Origin: Natrinema salsiterrestre
GTDB lineage: Archaea; Halobacteriota; Halobacteria; Halobacteriales; Natrialbaceae
Length of the DNA: 64,000 bases
Assembly: GCF_029502005.1 (NCBI RefSeq)
Contig: NZ_JAMQOT010000002.1
Location: 682,001-746,000, forward strand
Reading direction: 5' to 3'
Below are positions 42,656 to 51,516 of this stretch, piece by piece. The stretch's first letter is position 1. Every line of letters starts with the position of its first letter. Under the pieces are notes generated by a model. It was not told where the DNA came from. It saw only the letters and a list, made by a program, of their open reading frames with translations, and did not search any database. The translations under genes and the position numbers were made by a program.

Positions 42656-43060
42656 CTACTCCTCGTCGAGGCCGTGCGGATCGAGCCCGGGATCGTCGAC
42701 CGCGGGCGCGCCGATCGCGAGGACCACGCCTTCCTCGTCGCCGACGTTCCGGTGGCCGTGCCCGATCTCCGGTTTGGCGATCCAGAACGTTCCCGGTCCG
42801 GCGTCGATGTACTCTTCCTCGCCCGACCGGCCGAGTTTCACCGAGAACTCGCCCTCGAGGACGTAGTAGAGCTCCTCCTGTTCGGCGTGTGCGTGGTACC
42901 GGATCTCCTCGCCGGGCTCGAAGTACCAGAGCTTGCAGTTGAGCGCGTCGGTCTCCAGGAACTCGTCGAGCGCGCGGATGCGCAGATCCGGCGGGACCTC
43001 GTCGACGTCGGAGAGGTCGGTGAGCGGTACGTCGTCCGTCTGGACCACTTTGTAGTCCAT
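42656..43060 (-). CDS. Cupin domain protein
   Basis: The 134-residue single cupin has WYFEPGEEIRYHAHAEQEELYYVLEGE (motif 1, described) with His, His and Glu metal ligands near residues 57-64, and FWIAKPEIGHGHRNVG (motif 2) near 92. ATG 43060 opens MDYKVVQTDDV; an ATG at 43072 is possible. It could be a small dioxygenase or sugar-binding protein; the substrate is unknown. Confidence 0.88.
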   Translation of the reverse strand: MDYKVVQTDDVPLTDLSDVDEVPPDLRIRALDEFLETDALNCKLWYFEPGEEIRYHAHAEQEELYYVLEGEFSVKLGRSGEEEYIDAGPGTFWIAKPEIGHGHRNVGDEEGVVLAIGAPAVDDPGLDPHGLDEE

Positions 43061-43275
43061 GCTACCGTCCATCACGTCAACAGTCACCAAAAGTGTCCCG
43101 TCGCCCGGTCCGGTTTGCTGGCTGTGCGATTACTGGGCCGTTCCGGCCGTCTCTCGGCGCTCGAGGCGGTCGGATTTGCGACGAGTGCCGAGATCGTCGG
43201 CTTCGATACGAGACGTCGACCCCGAGAAGGACGTGCAGAGAGGGGGTATTATGAGGCTATCCGCAGCGCGGGCCG

Positions 43276-43815
43276 CTATTCGAAGACGACCGCGCCGTCC
43301 TCGTCGGGAACGACCGCACCGTCCTGGGCGGCGAACGCGTCGCGGACGTGGTCGTAGGTCGCCTCGAGCGCCTCGACGATCACCGTCGTATCGCTGAGAA
43401 CGGGCATGAAGTTGGTGTCGCCCTGCCACCGCGGAACGACGTGGGTGTGCAGGTGGTCGTCGATCGAGCCGCCGGCCCCGTCACCGAGGTTCAAGCCGGC
43501 GTTGAACCCGTCTGGCTCGAGGGCGGTCTCGAGCGCGTCGAACGTTCGCTGTTTCAAGCGGGCATGATCGAGGAGGATATCGTCCGCGAGAGCCCCGTAC
43601 TCGCCGGTATGGGTTCGCGGGATGACCATCAGGTGTCCCGGGTTGTACGGGTAGTTGTTCAGCATGACGAACGCGTGCTCGCTTCGGGCGACGAGCAGGT
43701 TCTCTCGATCGGTCTCCCGCTCGGGCAGTTCACAGAAGGCGCAGTCCTCGATGTCGGGGTTCTTCTCCTCGCGTCTGATCCACTCGATCCGCCACGGTGC
43801 GAACACCTGGTCCAT
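43276..43815 (-). CDS. HIT family protein
   Basis: The 179-residue nucleotide hydrolase/transferase has MDQVFAPWRIEWIRR, a CAFC zinc motif near residue 25, LNNYPYNPGHLMVIPRTH near 51 and the histidine triad HLHTHVVPR near 117. It is most like archaeal Ap4A/adenylyl-hydrolysing HIT proteins. ATG 43815 is preferred to a GTG four codons upstream. Confidence 0.94.
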   Translation of the reverse strand: MDQVFAPWRIEWIRREEKNPDIEDCAFCELPERETDRENLLVARSEHAFVMLNNYPYNPGHLMVIPRTHTGEYGALADDILLDHARLKQRTFDALETALEPDGFNAGLNLGDGAGGSIDDHLHTHVVPRWQGDTNFMPVLSDTTVIVEALEATYDHVRDAFAAQDGAVVPDEDGAVVFE

Positions 43816-44035
43816 AGTCGATGGCACTCGAGGGTGACCTAAAGCGTTTCAGTCCGTCGCGCGGGACCGATACTCGTGGGAAGATTCCGATAAAACCATG
43901 CCACTGTAACGCATAATTTCGATATAAAGTCACGAAAACCGGATCTAAACGATATAGAACGTTTTCAGGGCGTTTCGCGGAGATGTCACCGCCCTCTTGC
44001 GTTTTTACGACTCAGCGTTCAAAATGAAGCGTGGG

Positions 44036-44042
44036 TTTAAGA
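44036..44042 (+). promoter_or_regulatory. TATA box of the zinc-ribbon gene
   Basis: TTTAAGA lies 26-32 bases before the ATG at 44068, the normal haloarchaeal leaderless spacing. A second AT-rich box (GATATAAAG near 43921) further upstream could serve the divergent HIT gene or be unused. Confidence 0.55.
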
Positions 44043-44067
44043 TAGGGCTACTTCTAGTAATTCAGTA

Positions 44068-44268
44068 ATGGCAACGACTGACGACTCTGTCAACGGGATG
44101 ACCGAGCACTGCGAGGACTGTGACCTGGAAACGCTCCACGAAGTCTCCGTCCAGATCAGAACCGAGAGCCTCAAAGAGGAGAACTCACAGTTCTCCCGCG
44201 AACCGTACCGCGTGAGCGAGTGCCAGCGATGCGGAAACCGCTCGAGCCAGCGGATGAACAACGCCTGA
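44068..44268 (+). CDS. Small zinc-ribbon protein (DUF7835-like)
   Basis: The 66-residue protein has CEDCDLETLHEVSV near residue 15 and SECQRCGNRSSQ near 51, giving two CxxC knuckles 36 residues apart. The basic/charged middle is typical of haloarchaeal small zinc proteins that probably bind nucleic acid or other proteins. The intergenic stretch on each side is otherwise empty. Confidence 0.82.
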   Translation: MATTDDSVNGMTEHCEDCDLETLHEVSVQIRTESLKEENSQFSREPYRVSECQRCGNRSSQRMNNA

Positions 44269-44390
44269 TCGCGCCGCGAGTTCGAATCACCCTCCAGCGA
44301 ACCGCCCTCGTTGCCCGGTCTCCCGTCTTTCTGCGTTTCTCCGCGACGCGCGTATTACCGATTGGGATGCCCGATAGCGGTGTGACGTAA

Positions 44391-45290
44391 CTATTCTGCA
44401 GTCGTCACTTCACAGCCGTCTTCGGTGATGATGATCGTGTGCTCCTTCTGACTGACGAGCTTGCCGTCGTCTTCCTTGAGCACCGGATAGCCGTGGACGA
44501 TGTCGTTGCGCTTGAGTCGGCGCAGCGCCATCTCGGCTCGGTCCGTCTCGAGCCATCGCGTCGCGAAGGGGAGCGTGCGGAACTCCTCGGTGATCTGTTC
44601 GAGGGCCTCGCGGGCCTGCCGGTTCCGGACGGTCCCCTCGCGCTCGAGCGAGAAGATTTCCTCGCTCGCGCCTTCGGACACCTTCCCGCCGCCGTCCGTC
44701 GCAAAGGGTTCGATTGCGACCACGTCGCCGACCTCGAGGGTCGTTCCCTGCGAGACGGCGCGGTTCGGGATGTTCGGCGCGGTGTGTTGCTCCCAGTGGC
44801 CCAGCCCGTGGCCGGTGAGGTTGACGACGGGGTTGTAGCCGTAGCCGTCGATCACCTCCTCGATCGTCGCACCGATTTCGCCGGTTCCGATGCCGGGCTC
44901 GATGATGTCGACCGCCGCCTCGAGGGCCTGCTCGGACGCCTCCGCCAGCTCGGGATTCCCGGAGAGATCGACGGTGATCGCGGTGTCGGCCAGCCAGCCG
45001 TCGACGTGGACGCCGATGTCGAGATTGACCATCTCCTCGCCGAAGGTCGTCTCGTCGCCGATCGACGGCGTCGCGTGGGCCGCCTCCTCGTCGATGGAGA
45101 TATTGACGGGGAACGCGGGTCGACCGCCGAGTTCTCGGATCCGCTCCTCGGCCCACTCGGCGACCTCGAGGTGGCTCGCACCGACCTCGACGCGCTCGGC
45201 CGTTTCTTCGCGCACCTGTGCGAGGATCGCCCCCGCTTCGCGGTGTTTCTCGTACTGCTCGGACTCGAGGTCCACCTCGGATTCGGTCAT
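44391..45290 (-). CDS. map: Type II methionine aminopeptidase
   Basis: The enzyme removes N-terminal methionine co-translationally. In 299 residues, the metal ligands sit in VNLDIGVHVDGWLADTAIT (Asp-x11-Asp near 91-102), TGHGLGHW (His near 161), VAIEPFATDG (Glu near 192) and KEHTIIITEDG (Glu near 287). The helical insert of type II enzymes is present around 205-260. It is transcribed away from the palindromic element at 45.4 kb. Confidence 0.96.
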   Translation of the reverse strand: MTESEVDLESEQYEKHREAGAILAQVREETAERVEVGASHLEVAEWAEERIRELGGRPAFPVNISIDEEAAHATPSIGDETTFGEEMVNLDIGVHVDGWLADTAITVDLSGNPELAEASEQALEAAVDIIEPGIGTGEIGATIEEVIDGYGYNPVVNLTGHGLGHWEQHTAPNIPNRAVSQGTTLEVGDVVAIEPFATDGGGKVSEGASEEIFSLEREGTVRNRQAREALEQITEEFRTLPFATRWLETDRAEMALRRLKRNDIVHGYPVLKEDDGKLVSQKEHTIIITEDGCEVTTAE

Positions 45291-45375
45291 GCTCCGGGGT
45301 TGGACAGGTCGACAAAAAGAGGTTCCGTCTCTCCGTCGGGGAAGCCGGTACCGGCCACGCGGTCGACGGTTCCGT

Positions 45376-45450
45376 TATAGTAGTCGTTGAAAGTCATTGC
45401 ACTCCCGCTCGCACTCGAGCGGTGAGTAAATCGTTTCAACGACTACTATA
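45376..45450. mobile_element. 75-bp palindromic element with 17-bp terminal inverted repeats
   Basis: TATAGTAGTCGTTGAAA at 45376-45392 is a perfect inverted copy of TTTCAACGACTACTATA at 45434-45450, with 41 bases between them. The size, the terminal repeats and the absence of coding sequence fit a MITE or a similar non-autonomous insertion. Its right terminal repeat supplies the stop codon of the adjoining tiny zinc-ribbon gene. No flanking target duplication longer than two bases is obvious. Confidence 0.65.
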
Positions 45451-45561
45451 GCCGCTCTCGACCCAGTTACACTCGGAACAGGTCGCGATTCCCTGAACGT
45501 TCGATACCGTCACGGCACACCGTGGACACTGCCGCGGGGCGTACTGCGGTGATCGAAGCAT
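45436..45561 (-). CDS. 41-residue zinc-ribbon microprotein
   Basis: ATG 45561 reads MLRSPQYAPRQCPRC, then AVTVSNVQGIATCSEC and NWVESGYSSR, with CPRC (12-15) and CSEC (28-31) forming a compact zinc ribbon followed by the CxWxE ending typical of haloarchaeal zinc microproteins. The last codons (Ser-Ser-Arg-stop) lie inside the palindromic element, so the original C-terminus was probably ...WVESGY or similar. It would be missed by length cut-offs. Confidence 0.7.
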   Translation of the reverse strand: MLRSPQYAPRQCPRCAVTVSNVQGIATCSECNWVESGYSSR

Positions 45562-46174
45562 GAATCGGCCAATGCATACGTCGATAATAAAACCTCTCCA
45601 CGACAATCGTCGAAGACTCGGAACGAGCGGTGTCGGCTGCGGATCGGAAACGAGGAACCAGTTCCTGAATCGACCGTTCGAAAAAGAAACGACGAGTAAC
45701 GACGCCCCGATCGGTGAAACGGTCCCGACGGATTATCCCGCCCGCGGGTCTCGAGTGCGACTGGCGTGAGAGACGCCACCGATCAGGGCCGGTCGTCACG
45801 GGCACGCTGACGTCGGCTCGACCACCGTGATCGCCACCGGCGAGACGGCGAACGCGACTGCCGGTCCCGGCGGGTGGACCGTCGTCTCGAGGGTGACGGT
45901 CACGCGGTCGTTTTTCCCGCGCCCCGCGTTCTATCCGGACGCTATCGGGACCGACCGGCGTCCGGTCGAAAATGCTGATTTTGCGGCAATCGCGCCCTTC
46001 ATTTAACGGATTTTTATATGTGCCACTGGGCGCTATTCTTGCCGTATCGGGCGTTCGAACGCGCGTTTTGGCCGCGTACGCACCGTTCGTGCCGACTGGG
46101 TATCGTTCAATGTTTGCCGCCCCGAGACGGAAATGGTAGACCTTTTACCCCCGTCGAAGAACCGTACAGACGAG
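45562..46174. other. Long intergenic region before icd
   Basis: I find no convincing gene. A minus-strand frame with GTG start (45903-45796) reads VTVTLETTVHPPGPAVAFAVSP, which looks protein-like but is only 35 residues and lacks a promoter I trust; it may be a gene remnant. ATTTAACGG (46001) and TTTTTATATG (46011) are two TATA-like boxes about 160 bases before icd, upstream of the box nearest to its start. Confidence 0.45.
46143..46149 (+). promoter_or_regulatory. TATA box of icd
   Basis: TTTTACC is 26-32 bases before the ATG at 46175. It supports the ATG over a GTG-type start 14 codons upstream. Confidence 0.55.
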
Positions 46175-47437
<1,263 letters not shown>

Positions 47438-47451
47438 GAGTTTCTCGCCCG

Positions 47452-47550
47452 CTCGCGGCGTCGCCGCGAGAATATCGAGAAACCGGCGGAAGCCAGCTTC
47501 GCTGGCGATCGGAACGCTGTGCGTTCCGACGATCTGAAGCGTTCTTTCTT
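47452..47550 (+). terminator. Triple-hairpin region and T-rich tract after icd
   Basis: Three perfect hairpins with three-base loops follow the stop: CTCGCGGC-GTC-GCCGCGAG (47452-47470), GCCAGC-TTC-GCTGGC (47492-47506) and CGGAACGC-TGT-GCGTTCCG (47510-47528), then TTCTTTCTTTTC (about 47541-47552). AGAATATCGAGAA, present at the end of icd, recurs between the first two hairpins, suggesting a local duplication. The terminator role is inferred from the T-rich end. Confidence 0.6.
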
Positions 47551-47725
47551 TTCTGTGGGGCGTCGATGCAGTGACTCCCAGCCGGTAGATCCCGGCGTCG
47601 TTCCGCACCGAGCACAGCGCTCCGATCCCGAACCATCGATCTCGAACCGTCGAACTGTCGCCGAGGGATTCATCCGTTCAACCAAAGGGTAACGTTCTCA
47701 CCACCGGACTCCGTACGCGCTCGCA

Positions 47726-48163
47726 ATGACCGACATCGATGTGTTCGTCGCCGACACCGAGCACCGACGCGACGATGCCTTCGCAGTCCGACGGACCGTG
47801 TTCGTCGACGAGCAGGGCGTCGACGAGGACCTCGAGTACGACGACCACGACGAGACGGCCACGCACTTCGTCGCGTACGACGGCGACGAGCCGATCGGCG
47901 CGGCTCGCCTCCGCGAGTACGAGGCCGGCGTCGGCAAAGTCGAACGGGTCGCCGTCCTCGAGTCCCGGCGCGAGGAGGGAGTCGGTCGAGAGCTGATGAC
48001 TGCCCTCGAGGACCGCGCCGACGAGCGGGGGTTTGCGACGCTGAAACTCCACTCGCAGATCCGGGCCGTCGACTTCTATCGGCGGCTGGGGTACGAACGG
48101 CGGGGGGAGGAGTTCGAGGAGGCCGGGATTCCGCACGTCGAAATGCGGAAGCGACTGGAGTAA
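47726..48163 (+). CDS. GNAT acetyltransferase (ElaA/YjdJ-like)
   Basis: The 145-residue single GNAT domain has the family opening VRRTVFVDEQGVDEDLEYDDHDE near residue 20 (described), VERVAVLESRREEGVGRELM near 72-91 (acetyl-CoA loop) and HSQIRAVDFYRRLGYER near 113. This N-terminal FVDEQGV pattern belongs to a widespread subgroup of unknown acceptor. Confidence 0.93.
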   Translation: MTDIDVFVADTEHRRDDAFAVRRTVFVDEQGVDEDLEYDDHDETATHFVAYDGDEPIGAARLREYEAGVGKVERVAVLESRREEGVGRELMTALEDRADERGFATLKLHSQIRAVDFYRRLGYERRGEEFEEAGIPHVEMRKRLE

Positions 48164-48258
48164 CGGGCGGCAATCCGTCGATCGTTCTTGCACCGGATTT
48201 TTGCCGTCATTCGGTCGTCTGACTGAGTTTCAAGTCCTCACGTGTGGGCGTCGGTGCT

Positions 48259-48417
48259 ATGGAGCACGGAATACCCCTCCCGGTGAACGTCGCGGCATCC
48301 ACGAGAGAGACGGTCCGGAGAGTGTCACGAATACTCGTTCCGATCGCGATCGTGGCCGTCACCACCGGCATCGGCTTGCTCGTCTTCTTCGAACTGGTGA
48401 GCGCGTTTCCGCTGTAG
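48259..48417 (+). CDS. 52-residue single-membrane-helix protein
   Basis: ATG 48259 reads MEHGIPLPVNVAASTRETVR then VSRILVPIAIVAVTTGIGLL and VFFELVSAFPL, with a short cytosolic amphipathic N-terminus and one membrane helix (about 25-46). Codon choice (GTC, CTC, ATC) matches haloarchaeal genes. No named family is recognised. It sits in an otherwise empty space between the GNAT and cupin genes. Confidence 0.6.
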   Translation: MEHGIPLPVNVAASTRETVRRVSRILVPIAIVAVTTGIGLLVFFELVSAFPL

Positions 48418-48554
48418 CTGCTTGCGGGTAACCGTCCGAGCGACGGAGCGTTCGAGTAGCCGCCGACAGTCGAACGCCCCGAGCGACCCCGGAGACGAGC
48501 CGCTGCTCGTGATTCGAGCGCCCGGAAGAAACCGCGGCCCGACGAGTGTCGTCC

Positions 48555-48893
48555 TCACTCCTGCCAGCTCGGGTTCTCCCGCGGCGGGCTGAAGATGTCG
48601 ACCCCGCGAACCGTCTCGTCGCCGCGGTTTTCCGCGGCGTGTGGTTGCTCACCGGGAATAGCGTAGGAGTCGCCGGGGCCGCAGACGATCTCCTCCCCGT
48701 CGGTGAGGAAGACCAGTTCCCCCTCGACGATGAACCCCGTCTGTTCGTGGGGATGGCTGTGTTCGTCCACCACCGCGCCGGGTTCGATCTCGAAGTGCTG
48801 GACGTTCATCGAGTCGGTGCCCGCCATCAGCGCCAGGTGGACGCCATCGGCGGCCTCCGACGGCTCGAGGTCCTCGAGCGAGACGCGTTCCAT
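48555..48893 (-). CDS. Cupin domain protein
   Basis: The 112-residue cupin has HFEIEPGAVVDEHSHPHEQTGFIVEGE (motif 1, described, ligands His-His-Glu near 45-51) and GPGDSYAIPGEQPHAAEN (motif 2, His near 86). It is a minimal single-domain metal-binding cupin of unknown substrate. ATG 48893 begins MERVSLEDLEP; a longer frame upstream is non-acidic and unlikely. Confidence 0.88.
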   Translation of the reverse strand: MERVSLEDLEPSEAADGVHLALMAGTDSMNVQHFEIEPGAVVDEHSHPHEQTGFIVEGELVFLTDGEEIVCGPGDSYAIPGEQPHAAENRGDETVRGVDIFSPPRENPSWQE

Positions 48894-49023
48894 GTGCGGG
48901 CACCACGGGGGCGGATTACATAATTCCGCGGATACCGCCGAGGGGGTCCACCAGTCAGTCCCGTTACTTCGATCGCGTTCGTGATTCGAAACTAACATAT
49001 GTTTTCTAACAGTAACGCACCCT

Positions 49024-49356
49024 ATGAACCCGTACGTGATACTCGGCGGTGCGATCCTGTCGGAACTGCTCGGAACGACGGCGCTCAAACTCTCCGACGG
49101 GTTCTCGCGGCCGCTCCCGACGCTCGGTGTCGTTGTCGGCTACGGGCTGGCCTTCTATCTCCTCTCGCTGACGCTCGAGGAGTTGCCCGTCGGCGTCGTC
49201 TACGCGACGTGGGCCGCGCTCGGTATCGTCGGCGTCGCGTCGATCGGCGTGCTCGCCTTCGACGAGCAGTTCGACGGCGCGGCCGTCGCCGGCGTCGGAC
49301 TCATCCTCGCGGGCGTCTACTGTCTCAACATCGTCTCCGACGTCTCGGCTCACTGA
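49024..49356 (+). CDS. Small multidrug resistance (SMR) transporter
   Basis: The 110-residue protein has four membrane helices and the essential membrane Glu14 in ILSELLGTTALKLSDGFSR (11-29), plus PVGVVYATWAALGIVGV near 57. It is EmrE/SugE-like and would work as a dual-topology dimer exporting cationic compounds by proton exchange. Substrates (lipophilic cations or guanidinium) cannot be told apart here. Confidence 0.93.
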   Translation: MNPYVILGGAILSELLGTTALKLSDGFSRPLPTLGVVVGYGLAFYLLSLTLEELPVGVVYATWAALGIVGVASIGVLAFDEQFDGAAVAGVGLILAGVYCLNIVSDVSAH

Positions 49357-49413
49357 GCGTGTCGACGGTTCGGGCGCGTTCGTTCGAGTGTCAGTGGGAT
49401 CGGTGACCGTCGC

Positions 49414-50391
49414 TCACAGGCTCAGCCAGAGCGTCAGGATCGCACCGGAGGCGGCGAACGCACAGCCGATCCCCGCGCTCCCCCGGACGAGCCGGCGAAC
49501 CGACCCGGAGACCGTCTCGGCGTCGCCGCCGGTCGCCGCGAACGCCGGCGCATCGCCCGCCTCGGTGATGACCCTGTTCCGATCGTATCCGTGTGCGACC
49601 GATCGACACGACCCGACGACGTGGACCGCGTCACCGGGCTGAATGTGGTCCTCGCGGTAGCGTCGGTCGTTCGTCGACGGGCCGATCTCGAGGTCGTCGA
49701 ACGAATCGCTGACGTGGTCCGGCGGCGACTCCTCGCCGTCCACCGCGACCGACACGTCCCGATCGACGGTGGGAGACGGACCGGCCGGACGGACGTCGGC
49801 GGTCGCCGGATCGACGAGTACCGGGCCGGTACCGTCGTCGACCGTGAATCGCGTCGCGTCGCTGTCGATCGCGATCGGGACCTGTGTCCGCGAGCTGCCG
49901 TGGCTGTTCGGTAGCCAGCGTCGATCTTTAACGGTCACCGCGTAGGCGAGACACGGCCCGTCGGAAATCGGACCGGTCAGCGGGGCGTCGACGGGACGGG
50001 CTTCGCCGGAGATCTGTACCGGCCCCTCGCGAACGAACCCGGTCTCCGAGACGGGGAGATCCGTCGCCCGGTACCAGTCGGCGTTCGCGACGGCGACCGA
50101 GAGCGAGAAGACGCCGAGGACGAACACGGCCGATCCGGCGAGGAACCAGTCGGTATCGGGAATCGATCCGAACTCGCGGAGAAGCCCGAACCAGGCCCCG
50201 ACGACGAGCACTGCTCCGAGAAAGACCGGCCACTCGAGTCGCAGCCGGCGAGCCAGGAGCCGACACTCGGTACCGAGCCTGATATACCGAAACAGGAAGG
50301 CGGTCGGAACGCCGACGACCAGGAGCAGAAACGCGCCGGCGATACCGTACAGTGCGAGTACCCCTATCGACGGAACGTCAGGGACGACCAT
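49414..50391 (-). CDS. GIDE-type (MUL1-like) membrane protein
   Basis: The 325-residue protein has membrane helices at about 8-30, 55-75 and 80-100, then a soluble domain (SGEARPVDAPLTGPISDGPCLAYAVTVKDRR near 132, FTVDDGTGPVLVDPATADV near 175, IQPGDAVHVVGSCR near 250) and a C-terminal helix (about 300-322). The middle follows the GIDE/BAM domain of mitochondrial E3 ligase MUL1 (GxVxxxxxPLxSPxxGxxCVxYxxxV). The RING finger is absent, as in other prokaryotic members. Confidence 0.8.
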   Translation of the reverse strand: MVVPDVPSIGVLALYGIAGAFLLLVVGVPTAFLFRYIRLGTECRLLARRLRLEWPVFLGAVLVVGAWFGLLREFGSIPDTDWFLAGSAVFVLGVFSLSVAVANADWYRATDLPVSETGFVREGPVQISGEARPVDAPLTGPISDGPCLAYAVTVKDRRWLPNSHGSSRTQVPIAIDSDATRFTVDDGTGPVLVDPATADVRPAGPSPTVDRDVSVAVDGEESPPDHVSDSFDDLEIGPSTNDRRYREDHIQPGDAVHVVGSCRSVAHGYDRNRVITEAGDAPAFAATGGDAETVSGSVRRLVRGSAGIGCAFAASGAILTLWLSL

Positions 50392-50516
50392 CGCTACGCG
50401 GGTATCAGTCGAACAACTAAAATCTTCTGACGGTCGAGACGGTTGAGCCGACGAGGACCGATCACTTCCGCTCCGCTTGCCGAAGGTTGAATTACCGCGA
50501 GCAGCCACTGTGAGAC

Positions 50517-51041
50517 ATGTACGCCGTCGTCGGCTGCAGCGAGTGTTCGAACCTCTGGATCATCGAGGGGCGATCGGAGACGACCCAGTGTCCCCGCTGT
50601 GGCTCGCGTCGAGCCTACGAGAGGCGCAAGAAGTTCGTCGAGACCGACGACGCCGCCCACGCTCGCGACGTCCGCGCGTCGATGCTCGCGAACCGCCAGG
50701 GCGAGGGCGAGGCCTTCGCCGAACTCGACTCCTTCGCCGAACTCGAGGACGACGTCGCCGGCGGCGTCGTCGACGACAACGAGTACCTCGAGGAGTCCGG
50801 ACTGGACGTCGACGAAGTGGCGGCCGCCGGCGATCGCGATCCGCGGGGCTCGAGCCACGACGGGAGCAAGAAGGAGATCGTGAAAGGTGCGCTCGAGGCC
50901 CTCGACAGGCCGACCGAGGACGAGGTCGTCGACTACGCCGGCGAACGCGGCGTCTCGGCGGAGTACGCCAGAGACGCGCTCGAGAAACTCACGCGACGCG
51001 GCGTCGTGAGCGAGAGCCGCGGGCGATACCGGCTGTTGTAG
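50517..51041 (+). CDS. DUF5817 zinc-ribbon/winged-helix protein
   Basis: The 174-residue protein opens MYAVVGCSECSNLWIIEG with a second knuckle CPRCGSRR near residue 25 (CxxC...CxxC ribbon), has an acidic middle and a C-terminal winged helix (KKEIVKGALEALDRPTEDEVVDYAGERGVSAEYARDALEKL, about 120-165, described). Archaeal DUF5817 proteins are conserved in haloarchaea and likely bind nucleic acid; function is not established. Confidence 0.88.
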   Translation: MYAVVGCSECSNLWIIEGRSETTQCPRCGSRRAYERRKKFVETDDAAHARDVRASMLANRQGEGEAFAELDSFAELEDDVAGGVVDDNEYLEESGLDVDEVAAAGDRDPRGSSHDGSKKEIVKGALEALDRPTEDEVVDYAGERGVSAEYARDALEKLTRRGVVSESRGRYRLL

Positions 51042-51094
51042 GGTCGTCACGACGGGACCGCCACGGCTATCCCGTCCCGGCGACTCCCGTCGGT

Positions 51095-51460
51095 ATGGCA
51101 GACACGGTCGATCTCCAGGACCCCGTCGTCGGCGCGGGACTCCTGCTCGCGGTCGGACTGGTCGTCTACGGCGCGGTCGTCAGCGACACGATCGCCGGGC
51201 TCGAGGCGACGGTCGCGGCGACGTGGGTCTTCGCGGTCACGTTCGCCGTTCTCGCGGGGATCCACGCGAACGTCGGGCAGTACGATCTCGCGCTCGGCCA
51301 CGGCGGTGCCGCCGTCGGCTGGCTGTTCGTCCTGCTTGGAACGTCGGGACTGCAGAGCGTCCTCGGACTGGTCCTGCTCGTCCTGTCCGGGAGCTACATC
51401 GCGATCAGAACGGTTCGACGCCGCGGTGATGCCTCCGAAGATCCTCCAGAAGCGGCGTGA
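51095..51460 (+). CDS. Small four-helix membrane protein
   Basis: The 121-residue protein has membrane helices at about 12-30, 36-56, 68-85 and 88-105 and a charged C-terminus RTVRRRGDASEDP. No motif identifies a function. The start MADTVDLQDPVVGAG and composition match haloarchaeal small membrane proteins. It follows DUF5817 by 53 bases and may be co-transcribed. Confidence 0.75.
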   Translation: MADTVDLQDPVVGAGLLLAVGLVVYGAVVSDTIAGLEATVAATWVFAVTFAVLAGIHANVGQYDLALGHGGAAVGWLFVLLGTSGLQSVLGLVLLVLSGSYIAIRTVRRRGDASEDPPEAA

Positions 51461-51516
51461 TCGATACGGTCAGAGAGAGAAGACACCTGTTCTTCGCCTG
51501 CGACACCGATCCGCAG

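Noticed and set aside
45796-45903. 35-codon minus-strand frame VTVTLETTVHPPGPAVAF with a GTG start
   Set aside because: Protein-like in composition, but very short, no trusted promoter and no family match; kept only as a possible remnant.
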